A stretch of 64,000 nucleotides of DNA from Topomyia yanbarensis (lineage: Eukaryota; Arthropoda; Insecta; Diptera; Culicidae), in NCBI RefSeq assembly GCF_030247195.1, contig NC_080672.1, positions 387,331,037 to 387,395,036 of the forward strand, written 5' to 3'. Both the position numbers and the translations under genes were made by a program. Position 1 is the first letter of the stretch; each line of letters begins with the position of its first letter. The notes under the pieces are model-generated. The model was not told where the DNA came from. It saw nothing but the letters and a program-made list of their open reading frames with translations, and did not search any database. Of this stretch, positions 54,681 through 64,000 are shown one piece after another.

Positions 54681-55454
54681 AAAATTTAAAGTCAACGACC
54701 GAAGCGTTGGGTAGGAGCAGAGCTTTTTCGTCAAGTTTACTCATGATGGCAAGAATAAATACAATGTTTTCTTTGTTCTCGGGACAATGCACACTAGATC
54801 GAGAGGCTGCTAGTTTACGTTCACTTGGCTCGATTGTAGGTATGACTCGGACAGAAGTAGAAAGTAGACCATTGACTCAGTACCTTGGATTGGCTCATTT
54901 TCATCGATTCACTAGCACAAGAAAAGGGATCTACCGATCGATCGCAAATTTTAATTCAACTGATTTAACATGGTTCGATGTAGAGCTTGTTAGTATTCAT
55001 CGAAGAAAACCGTAACGAAGGAATTTATTCTTGTCACGGTAATCTATCGAGATGAATGAGTTTCAGCTGTAAAACGTGGTGCTCCGGCCAAATACGGTGG
55101 TTATTAACTTCAGGTTTCTTCGTTTTAGAACGAGTGTTTGTTATGTAGAGCAATTATTGACGAAGAAAAGGTAGCTTAGGCTTACGGAAGTAGTTATAAT
55201 ATTGAATGAATTGCTGAGGAAAAAGATCCATTTTGAGCAATCGGCTAAAATACGAACAGACCTGTAGTTAAAAATGGTCCCCGTGCATGAGTGTATATGA
55301 GGTGAGCCGAGTATATGAGGTGAAGGTTTAATGGCAATATCATAATGGCGAATAACATGACATTGTCTAAAATTATTCTTAATTAAGAAGACAAATTAGC
55401 AAATAGAAAAAACAACAATTTTTTTTCGAATAGAGAAAAGAGTGTAAAACAAAC
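54681..55454. other. Unannotated stretch
   Basis: The frame at 54707-55015 has no recognisable motif and lies opposite possible ORF1 N-terminal sequence. Confidence 0.4.
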
Positions 55455-55560
55455 TGTGGCTCCAACTAAAAAATATTAATTGTTTTCGCGACAACGATAT
55501 GATAAATTTGAGCGGCACAAAATAAGTATTAACTGTACTGAAAACCTTTCTTTGGAATGT
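55455..55560. repeat. Diverged relative of the 59-60 kb tandem unit
   Basis: GCGGCACAAAATAAGTATTA, ACTGTACTGAAAACC and TTTGGAATG parallel GCGGCCAGAAATAAGCAATA, ACTGTAAGTGAAAAC and TTTGAATG in the tandem units. Confidence 0.5.
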
Positions 55561-57164
55561 TTATTAAAAAGGTTAAGAAGGTGGCTTTTTCATGAGTCAA
55601 AACACCAGTGATCGAACCTGGTATAGTACATACGTAAGGATATATTAATACGGATTGCTACTAGTTTTTTTTGTAGATTGGTTTCATACCCCTTGACAAT
55701 AGCACACGTATGATGAGGAAGTATTTACTCGCCCAACCTCATCTTTCATTACAATTATGCAGATCACAGACTACAGCGATTACGTATGAGAAACAGATTG
55801 AAGTGTGACGGATTACACATCTAGTAGTCACTCCTGGTAACTTAATAGAATCTAACCTACTGTCTCACGCCATTGTCACTACTCATGAGAAAAATTTCTT
55901 CTACATATATTACGGCTACGTCATTCATACTAGTTACTTCAAAGTTATATGCAACATTGAAGAATAATGTGAGATATAATTCGAGGGAAGCACAAATGAT
56001 ATTTTGATTTCTAAAATAAATTGAATGGTGTAGAACAGAAGCTAGAAACGTCTGATACGTCTTTGTTACTATCAGCTGAGAAAAACAAATTGATTTATCT
56101 GCCACCTCTGAGTATTGGCTATTCTACTCAAGTGAAATCTATTCATCTATAATCTATTCATAACAATACACAATAATGATTCCTATATTTCAACATTATT
56201 TATTGTTGATCTTAGAATAACAAATTATAATCCATACTATTCACTTTTCCATTGTGCCAAACAATCAATTCTTCGGAAAAGGGAACGACTAAACATGAGA
56301 TGATGAGCGTTTAACTTAATTTCCGAACGTTCGTTGCTATCAAATTGTACCTTTATTAAAACCACATACAAACACAGACCAGAATTAATTCAATAGCCTC
56401 TTAAACTGTTCTGCTTGTTGAAAGCAAAACTGGTTTTAAATCCAATTTTATCCCAGCCCCATTGCATTCCCTCCCCCATGAGCGGCCCCAACCAAAATAA
56501 TATATGCACATGAACAAGAAATAAAAACGACACCACTGTGTACAAATGAGTTTAATAATTCGGACCTCGAAAACAATCGGTAAAATAAATTGATTAAACT
56601 TTTACTCCTCTACTTCTTACTGGCTTAGCCGGTTCGTACGTCGCCGTGCCGCGAAGCGGACTCCGACTTCATGTCATTTTATTTATTTTTTCGTTCTGTT
56701 TAGTACTGTTGGCACTCATTCGAGTCAGATCGTTTATTCATACAAACTAAGATTGACTCGGGTCTGATTTAATCGGATGGCTACACTTGTTCAGCACTGG
56801 GTCATTTACAATGGAGGATAGGAAACACATTAAAGCTATACCTACTGGCACCTTTCGGCAGAGCGGCCGAACGACGACGCGCACGGTAGAAACGTGTTTT
56901 GATTTTTCATTATTTGGTTCCTTCTGGCCCGTGTGTTCCTCTCTGCCATTCACCGAATAAACGGTACACGTGTTGGTTTTGCGGATCTACGGCTTTTTTC
57001 GATTTCAATGGATTAGTACCGAAAACTGATGCGAGTCAGAACAGCGGGGGTCCAGCGTAAAGAATCTAGAATGATATGATTGTCGTGTATTTTCAAGGTT
57101 ATTAAATCTCCTACCAGCTGTAAACGCTTCGGAAATTATGTTGTGTTTATGAAGGTGTCATTGA
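55561..57164. other. Unannotated stretch
   Basis: No gene was recognised. An isolated B-box-like GGTTCGATCAC on the minus strand near 55610-55620 may be a SINE fragment, too weak to call. Confidence 0.45.
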
Positions 57165-57180
57165 GGGGGGGGGGGGGGGG
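57165..57180. repeat. Run of 16 G
   Basis: A pure G homopolymer; its length should be treated as uncertain because such runs are error-prone in assemblies. Confidence 0.9.
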
Positions 57181-59184
57181 CTTCTGGTTAAGTAAGAGTC
57201 AAATTGACTCGAAAAGTTGTAGCGTTATAGTCAGGGAACTGACTGAATATAGCAACCTTCATTATCACGTAGCTACCACTGAGCGTATTATTCATGTGAT
57301 CTTTGTGAATGCGATAATGGAAGTTCATATCATCCGATATATAAATGTAATACATCCGAATTTTCGGTTCCTCATACCTTGACGAATCTATGTACGATGA
57401 GCTAATAATTATGGATATGTTATTGTTCTTCACCCAGTGTGGTAAAGAGCTATAGCCTTTATCAGTAGGGTACATTATTATTTCGGGAGTTGTTTATTGC
57501 TTTGTGTTATGATTGTATTGTGTTGTCATTTTCTATTTCTCTACCTTTTCAGAAGCTTCCTTTTGTCTACCTATCACAGAATGCTCGCATCGAGGTGGCT
57601 AACAAGTGGTAGTGGTGTCAACCGGCATGCGAATGGAACATGTTCCCCCGCAGTAAACAAAAATATGGACCTGGTTTTTGAGCATAGGCTTAGAAACAGT
57701 ACCAAACAATTTCACTGGCGTCGTCTATATCGGGGCTGGTTTGTCAACCTAGTCTGTCTCTGGTCTAGTCGCGAGAGGCTGTTTCGTTGTATGTATGCAT
57801 GTATATGTGCAGAGATAACGAGACCTTCTCCGCTGGCTAGTATGAAAATGTGGTTTTAAACAGCCCGCTTCTATATAGCGCCGCGCCGGTCAACACTACC
57901 ATCGTGGTACGTACGGGAATGGAGATCTGGTTGACTAAAACCGTATATGTCCCCCAAAACATACATATGTGCCCGTTGAGATCGTTCCATGCTATCAGAT
58001 CGAGGGGAAAGGGGTAAAGTTTATAAATAAGTTCGCACAAACAACGATCTGATGAAAGGCGCAATGTGTAAAATCTCTTCGCTCTTCGCTGCTCCATATA
58101 TATGGAGCGGTATGATGGAGCAGGTTTGTCAGTGGTGGTACTGCCGGTACTAATTGGTATACGTTATCGAGGTGGTATAAGCTTGTTTTTCTCGATTCAG
58201 TTGCTTTTGTGTGATCGCCGGGATTGTTAATTATGGTCGGTTCATTCCAATCAAGAAAAGTTGTGTTAGACTCAATTTGATGGAATCTACTGATCTAATC
58301 AATTATCGTTTCATTATCAGATGGTTGCTGAGCTGACTAGAGGCGGTGCAGGATATTTTAATTGGTTTAGGAAGTAATCGCCGGAATTCGGTCCAAAATA
58401 AACAGTATATAAATATGAATAAACCGATCCACTCCGACATAACAGTTTTTATTTCGTCCGCCTGATCGACATGCGTTTGATTGGGTTTTTAGTGGCTAAA
58501 AATAGAATTCATCGGAACTCTAGTACCTGGTACTCAAAGTGCTCAGAACTCTTATAACAATCTCGCACACGTTACACCCAAAACTGCGCGCGATCACATT
58601 TTCGGTTTTGGCGCTCATAATCGTATGCCCAAAAACAGTCCTTTTTGAACATGGAGTTATTCACACTTATGATGAGTGTGATGATTTCGTTTGCCTCTCC
58701 GCCGCCGGCCTTTCAGTAACATTTTCCCATTGTTATTAATATCCCATCGGTATGTATGTGTTAGGAACTGAGCCTTACTAGAAAAAATGACCAACATGCA
58801 TCAGTTCTAAAACCGACAAACATCTACTCGTCAAAACATCTATTTACACCCTAGGCCATAACGATGCATGATTACTAGCTGTTCGAATGAGATATGAGTT
58901 GGTACGTGTTATTTGAGTTATCTCAGCATTGTGGCGCTAAAACGTGTAGTATAGGGATATTGTATTGTACTAATATGCAGTTGGTTGAACACTAACGAAT
59001 CATTTGAGAGCTTTTCGTTTACAGTTTGAGGGCGAAATATCAGATGCATTTACGTTTCCGATGATTCGTTTTGGGTATAGTTAAGTGACGCATAAAACTT
59101 CAGCATCTTAAGCTAAATCACAAACTATTGTCACACCGAAAACAACTTTTAAAACCACAAACACTAGTAACAGTGTTTTCGGAG
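57181..59184. other. Unannotated stretch
   Basis: No gene was recognised. A TATA-like AGTATATAAATATG is near 58404 with no coding frame behind it. Confidence 0.45.
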
Positions 59185-60275
59185 TAATAACTAGTACCAC
59201 CAACGAAGAAAGAAAGCATGGCAGCATGCTAGCGCAAGCGACAAACACGTTAACATACAAACGCTCGAGACCTTCGCGATTATATAAGCAAAACAAGCGC
59301 CCGCGCTCTCTTAAAAATGATAACGCCCCAATGACTAAGTGATCGTTTTTTTAAATCATTAACAAACTGAGGCTACAACTTACCAGATCTCAGCATTCGC
59401 GACGGGAGCATGAAATAGTTTTGTGCGGCCAGAAATAAGCAATAACTGTAAGTGAAAACTTTACTTTGAATGAATCATATACTAGCTACCAGCTGTTTGA
59501 CAGACATTTCAGCTACCAGAAAAAGCAAGCAGTTTTATTTGGAATAGATACAAAGAAATATAAGAAATGATTTACTAATTTTATACAATAAATTAGAAAG
59601 TCTAAAAGATTGCGATAGGCGAACAGGTGCGCGTGAATTAATCCTTGGTCTCTGCCTTCGGATACAACACCGGCTTATAAGCTTGGTTTGTCTGTAATAA
59701 CTAGTACCACCAACGGTTTGAATAATAACTAGTACCACCAACGAAGAAAGAAAGCATGGCAGTATGCTAGCGTAAGCGACTAACACGTTAACATACAAAC
59801 GCTCGAGACCTTCGCGATCATCCAAGCAAAACAAGCGCCCGCGATCTCTCAAAAAGGATAACGCCCCAATGACTAAGTAATCGTTTTTTTAAATCGTTAA
59901 CAGACTGAATCTACAACGAATAAGATTTCGATTGCATACGCGACGGAAGTATGAAATAGTTTTGTGCGGCGAGAAATAAGCAATAACTGTAAGTGAAAAC
60001 TTTACTTTGAATGACTCGCATACTAGCTACCAGCTGCTTGACGGACATTCCAGCTACCAGAAAGAAAAGCAAGCAGGTTTATTTGGAATAGATTCGAAGA
60101 AATATAAGAAATAATTTACTAATTTTATACACTAAATTAGAAAGTCTAAAAGATGCAGAAAATAAAATTGTCCTGTTTTTGTCACTTATTGCGATATGCG
60201 AATGGGTACGCGTGAATTAATCCTTGGTCTCTGCCGCCGGATACAACACCAGCTTCTAGGCTTGGTTTGTTCGGA
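59185..60275. repeat. Tandem duplication, two units of about 538-550 bp
   Basis: Unit 1 starts AATAACTAGTACCACCAACG near 59185 and unit 2 starts with the same bases near 59723. They stay similar through CATACAAACGCTCGAGACC, GATAACGCCCCAATGACTAA and GCGTGAATTAATCCTTGGTC. Unit 2 has about 40 extra bases before its final segment. A stray third copy of the starting motif lies at about 59694. No coding function was recognised. Confidence 0.85.
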
Positions 60276-60639
60276 GCAAGATAATTGTGACATCAACCTC
60301 CAAGTGAACACTAGCCCTTCTGCGATTGCCGGATATCTAATGAACAAAAAAAGATTATCCAAAGATTTATTGTATTGTGAGAAAATTAAATCAAAATAGA
60401 ATTTTGGATGAACACCCGATGTCGTGAGGCACTCGAGGAACGCAATCCATCTTGTTAAGGGTTCATTCGCTATACCAGGTTGCTTTGCTTCAGTTTCTAT
60501 GTAAGCATAATGTTTAAGAGAAGAAGGAAGTTTTCTTGTCATAGGCGCACGACGGTTCGAGATGCTATTTTCCCATGATTGCGAGCAATAAAATTGATCC
60601 GATCATTTTCGAGTGAGCAGGAGAAGAATTGGATTATTA
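60276..60639. other. Unannotated stretch
   Basis: The minus-strand frame at 60186-60542 overlaps the tandem unit and has no known motif. AGAAGAATTGGATTATT is directly repeated at about 60623 and 60650. Confidence 0.4.
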
Positions 60640-61530
60640 GAGCATTAGAAGAATTGGATTATTCTAACAGAATTCTGATTCGAGTGATTAAAAAGTTGAG
60701 AGAAACTCTCAAAATTCCCCGCAAAGTGTAATTGAAGCGTCGAAGTGGAACGGAGTGGCTTTCGAAAAACTTTCAAAAAAGGTCTCTCGGAAAATCAAGG
60801 CTGATCCCAATATCTCTTGTAATTTTCAGGCAAAAACAAACAAAATGCTATCCGCTATACTGTTGGCAGATCCGTGTCCGAAAATACTACAAATATTGCG
60901 AGAAAATGAACCAACCAACCGAAGTCCCAAGTAACAAACAGTGGTCAAAATAGGGATGGGTATATTAAAAAATACAATCGATTTTGCAACATCGATCTTC
61001 TTAGTTCGAAAAAATCGATGTTTTCAAACATTGAGGCGGGAAAAATCGATGCAAAAAACGATTTTTTAATGTAAAAAGCTCGATTGTGGACAAAATCGCG
61101 CTTTTCTCAATGGGAATTTTGGAAGAAAAATCGATTTTATTGAATCAATCAAATCGATGCTGTCAAACATCGAACCGAGAAGATCGGATGCAAAAAAGCT
61201 GAAAAAATCGATTGTGAAAAAATCACATTGACATCCTAGGTAAAAGTCCCAGCCCGTTTGATGTACGACCAGGTGCTGACGAAACTTGATGGGTGTGTCT
61301 AAATCGACGATGTGTCATATGCGAATCCCGATTTTAATCAAACCCTTAAGCTCAAATTCTGCTCGAAGCAAGTTTATTGGTAAATTCAAGATTGTTTTTA
61401 CCAAAATGAATTTTGGTTTGGCAAGAGACCTGTTCCTGTGGCAAGAAAATCAGCATTTTTGTGTTCAGATGGAGTGTCATAAAAAATGGATTTCGGGCCA
61501 GTTGCTATTGTAGACGTACGATAACGGTTC
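60640..61530 (+). pseudogene. Tc1/mariner-type transposase remnant split by a MITE
   Basis: The plus-strand pieces before the MITE include LKRRSGTEWLSKNFQKRS, then KCYPLYCWQIRVRKYYKYC, and NQPTEVPSNKQWSK ending at the insertion. Beyond it come PARLMYDQVLTKLDGCV, IDD and YANPDFNQTLKLKFCSK, then FGKFKIVFTKMNFG and a GLARDLFLWQE segment that parallels the WQGICSCG block of mosquito mariner-like transposases. The first catalytic-Asp region is recognisable; nothing after about 61530 is. Stops and shifts make it dead. It is a different lineage from the element at 16675-18198. Confidence 0.6.
60951..61238. mobile_element. AATCGATT-rich hAT-type MITE, copy 2
   Basis: It starts TAGGGATGGG and ends ACATCCTA, flanked by GGTCAAAA (60943-60950) and GGTAAAAG (61239-61246), a 6-of-8 match. 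The interior parallels 40372-40676, including CAATGGGAATTTTGGAAG, GAATCAATCAAATCGATG and GTCAAACATCGAACCGA. It interrupts the transposase remnant between NKQWSK and PARLMYDQ. Confidence 0.65.
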
Positions 61531-62639
61531 AACGGCAATAAAAAGTAGCACATTCTAAGATATCTGAATCCTCTAATCCATCATCTACCATCTTTGGATG
61601 AAAAGAATCTCATTTCCAAACCACAACCAAACATTTCAAGGCATAAATCGTATTTTATCCAACAATAAATTTAAATCTTTTTTTATCGCAGTTCAAGTTT
61701 TTTAGAAGTATTGCATCAAATTTTTAACTCATTTTGCTATCCTAACATATTTTGTGGATAAATTATATATTCTCTTAAAACTATCAGATTCAATATCATC
61801 AATTACCAAAATTTTATTTTGAATTTGAGAATATCTGTAAACACACCTACGATTCCTGAACATTATCAACGTTTTATTTAACACACTTTCATCGATTTTT
61901 TTTAAACAATAAATATTAATAGTATTTCGTTCCAAGGGCTTTTACGAAAATCGAAAAAAAATTACGCCGTAATCGTGTTTGTAGAGAATTCTTAGTATTG
62001 AACGTCTAGAATAGCCTTCCGCAATCTCGGTGGCCACGCTGAACTCCATTTGTTTTAAACAGCCTAGCATTCCTCACGCGTATTTGCAAAGCCACACGCA
62101 GATTTCAAATTATGGGTTATTTTCAACAGCATTTTTTCTGTGATGCAATTTGATGTGGGACACTCTGTAATAGCATTTTTCTCGAAACCGCCTTTTCTAA
62201 TTGGCGAACACAATAGCTCAAAAACTAATCAACGAATTTACTTTATTTTTTATAAGAATGCACAATATGTTAATGAACCACAGAAAACCGAATTAATTTC
62301 TTTTCTCCCTTGTACATTGAAGAAAAATGAGCGAATTTTACAGTAAAATATGAGATTTTTCTATTTTCATGAAGCCATTTTCGGAAAATCAAACATTTTT
62401 TTGGTTCATCAAGTCACTACAAGTCTAAACATTTCAAATCTTACTGAATTTCTGACAGCAATTTTATCAATAGTAATCGTGTTCGCCGCGACGCTCCTCG
62501 ACGTGGAAATGGTTGGACGTCTATTCTGGGAACGCTCGTATGTGTGGCTCTGTGTGATTGAAAATATTTTTTTCCATGCACAATGAATATATAAATAAAT
62601 CCTGGCATTGCACAAAACAGTCATTGTTACCTTGACTTC
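61531..62639. other. Unannotated AT-rich stretch
   Basis: No gene was recognised; small frames on both strands overlap. Confidence 0.5.
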
Positions 62640-62790
62640 TTTTTAACGCTTCGAGATAGAGCTTGAATGTCTTCGATGAAGTTGTAGAACAACACATTTT
62701 AGATAACTTTGCTGAAGACACGGAAACTCTAGCTTTTATACTTTTCATTGCACGAGAAAATCAAATATAAGCTTTAGGATGTTTATTAAA
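62640..62790 (+). repeat. Dispersed repeat family E, copy 2
   Basis: It shares GATGAAGTTGTAGAACAACA, TTTTAGATAACTTTGCTGAA and TATACTTTTCATTGCA with 23510-23665. Confidence 0.6.
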
Positions 62791-63269
62791 AAACAATTTT
62801 ATTTCTATAGCTCTTTTAGTTTTTATATACACTAGTTTTTATGTAAAATAATCTTAAAGATGTCCTTTCTTTTTTCTTTTCAAAGTTATGAACTTATGAG
62901 AGCAGTTATGATAAAAAATATAATTTTTTCAAATAGCATTATCTTCGATTAAGGCACTCAACATTAAATACCGTTGCTGGCATAAGAAATAGCGTGCTTT
63001 GTAGTATAGATCACCAAAAATGGTAAATATGATATTTGTTTTATATCTTTACTCAAAAAATAGTAAATTTTTAGTAAACAGTTTATGTAACTTTCTAAAG
63101 TAATAAGCTAGAAGTTCGATATATTTAGACTAATTGTTCTCTTTCAAAATATCTGTAAGTATTTCTAAAGTGATCCTAATGAAAAATCAAAACAGCCAAA
63201 GTTATATAAAGAAATTCATTTTTTAGGCAACACTCTAATTTTTTGGGTAAATTGCTTGTAAAATGAAAA
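62791..63269. other. Unannotated AT-rich stretch
   Basis: Nothing recognisable was seen. Confidence 0.5.
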
Positions 63270-63400
63270 GTACACAACATAGAGCTCCTGTGTCCTCGAC
63301 AAAGTTTATTAAAATACTATTTTGCACAATTTTGTTGAAAACAGCGAAACTCTGTCTCGAACCATAAAAGAAGTAAATTTTCGATGTTAATAAATTTAGA
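63270..63400. repeat. Dispersed repeat family E, weak copy 3
   Basis: CCTCGACAAAGTTTATTAAA, TTTTGTTGAAAACAGCGAAA and CTCTGTCTCGAACCATAAAA follow the layout of copies 1 and 2 with more divergence. Confidence 0.4.
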
Positions 63401-63766
63401 ACTACCCTACCTAATATTTAAAATAATAGAAAATTTCTACAGTTCTTTCAGATGTTTTTAAATTTTTTTGAATGCGAACATTTTCTTCTAACACATCAAA
63501 ACTCTTGCTTCTATTATTCAAAAGATATAAGTACTTGTAATCCCAGAAATATATTTTTTTTGTAATCAATTTTATGAAATTTTTAAAAAAATATCGCTTC
63601 GCCATTTTTTGCTTAATTATAACTCTAATCCGAACCCTATTTGTAGCTGAAATTTGTAGTTTTGTTTACCCCAATGAAGTGCTGCGAAATTTCAAAATCA
63701 TTTACCTATTTCTGCTTGTATTTACCGAAATCAACATTTCTTGTGTACGTACACGGTCTTTAAACC

Positions 63767-63880
63767 TAAGTTTGCACATCGTTCGCTTGGGTTCGGTGTT
63801 CGAGGCGAACCTGTACACAAAGGCAAAGCAAGTTTGAGGTTGAACGCGTGCACGAAATTTTGTACACAGGTGCAAACTTA
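63767..63880. repeat. Short inverted-repeat element, 114 bp
   Basis: Perfect 11-bp ends TAAGTTTGCAC and GTGCAAACTTA lie 114 bp apart, with GAACCTGTACACA and TGTACACAGG-type matches inside. It may be a small MITE with TA inside its ends. The open frame 63574-63837 runs into it and is probably chance. Confidence 0.5.
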
Positions 63881-64000
63881 TCGATGTTCATGGGAAGACT
63901 GGTGCAGAGGAAATATAAATTCCTTCACCAACCAAAGCATTCATTTGTTTTTATGTGGAGAGTTTGAAGGCAGAAGTTGGAATATGCTACATTTTCGAGC

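Noticed and set aside
57165..57180. 16-G run as a G-quadruplex or regulatory element.
   Set aside because: A single homopolymer without spaced G-tracts, prone to sequencing error; kept only as a repeat.
58400..58600. TATA-like AGTATATAAATATG followed by a short ATG frame (MRLIGFLVAKN).
   Set aside because: The frame closes after about 25 codons and there is no splice signal; AT-rich DNA gives such matches by chance.
1..64000. CRISPR array, bacterial operon or prophage.
   Set aside because: No regularly spaced identical direct repeats, no bacterial-style gene packing; the content is eukaryotic transposons.

Overview
The window looks like AT-rich, gene-poor nuclear DNA of a mosquito, probably a culicine such as Aedes. 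The grounds are the transposon families: an ITmD37E-type mariner remnant, a tRNA-derived SINE with mosquito-like boxes, LINEs carrying RNase H, many TA-flanked MITEs and large foldback elements. I found no intact host protein-coding gene. Nearly everything that can be named is a transposable element, most of it inserted into older elements. All family names come from reading translated motifs by eye; no database search was run.

Layout. 0-6.5 kb: a tRNA-like sequence, then a hAT-like foldback element (642-6509) with 8-bp target duplications. It was split by a TA-flanked element (1188-6161), which itself received a 5'-truncated LINE (1476-2923) and a compound insertion (about 3502-6095). The compound insertion carries a tandem duplication with histone-type hairpins. 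6.5-8.3 kb: a LINE ORF1 remnant and a decayed Mutator-like transposase. 8.5-14.5 kb: the best preserved feature, an apparently intact 6-kb LINE with target-site duplications. Its ORF1 has three zinc knuckles, and its ORF2 has endonuclease, reverse transcriptase and RNase H.

15.7-18.2 kb: a TA MITE and a mariner remnant. 19-28 kb: a LINE tail inserted in a dispersed repeat, a foldback element, a SINE, a palindromic MITE, a second SINE split by another foldback element, and a clean 1.4-kb hAT-type element. 29-36 kb: LINE ORF1 remnants, MITEs, a complete 933-bp TA element and more copies of the dispersed repeats.

40.3-46.7 kb: an AATCGATT-rich hAT-type MITE, a frameshifted LINE, a decayed second copy of the 8.5-kb LINE apparently lying inside yet another LINE, and several MITEs. 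47-49.5 kb: two base-identical 168-bp MITEs, then a less AT-rich stretch that could be a noncoding first exon, then an element with GGGTTGCCA ends. 51-64 kb: mostly unrecognised AT-rich DNA with scattered MITEs, a near-perfect 112-bp-arm palindrome inside an ORF1 remnant, a 538-bp tandem duplication and a mariner remnant split by a second AATCGATT-rich MITE.

The genes do not form a pathway. What the window records is an order of insertions, recoverable at several places where an uninterrupted copy of the host repeat also lies in the window or the target duplication is still visible. The only plausible live machinery is the 8496-14530 LINE. Only host transcripts or comparison with another assembly could show whether this DNA is intronic or intergenic.
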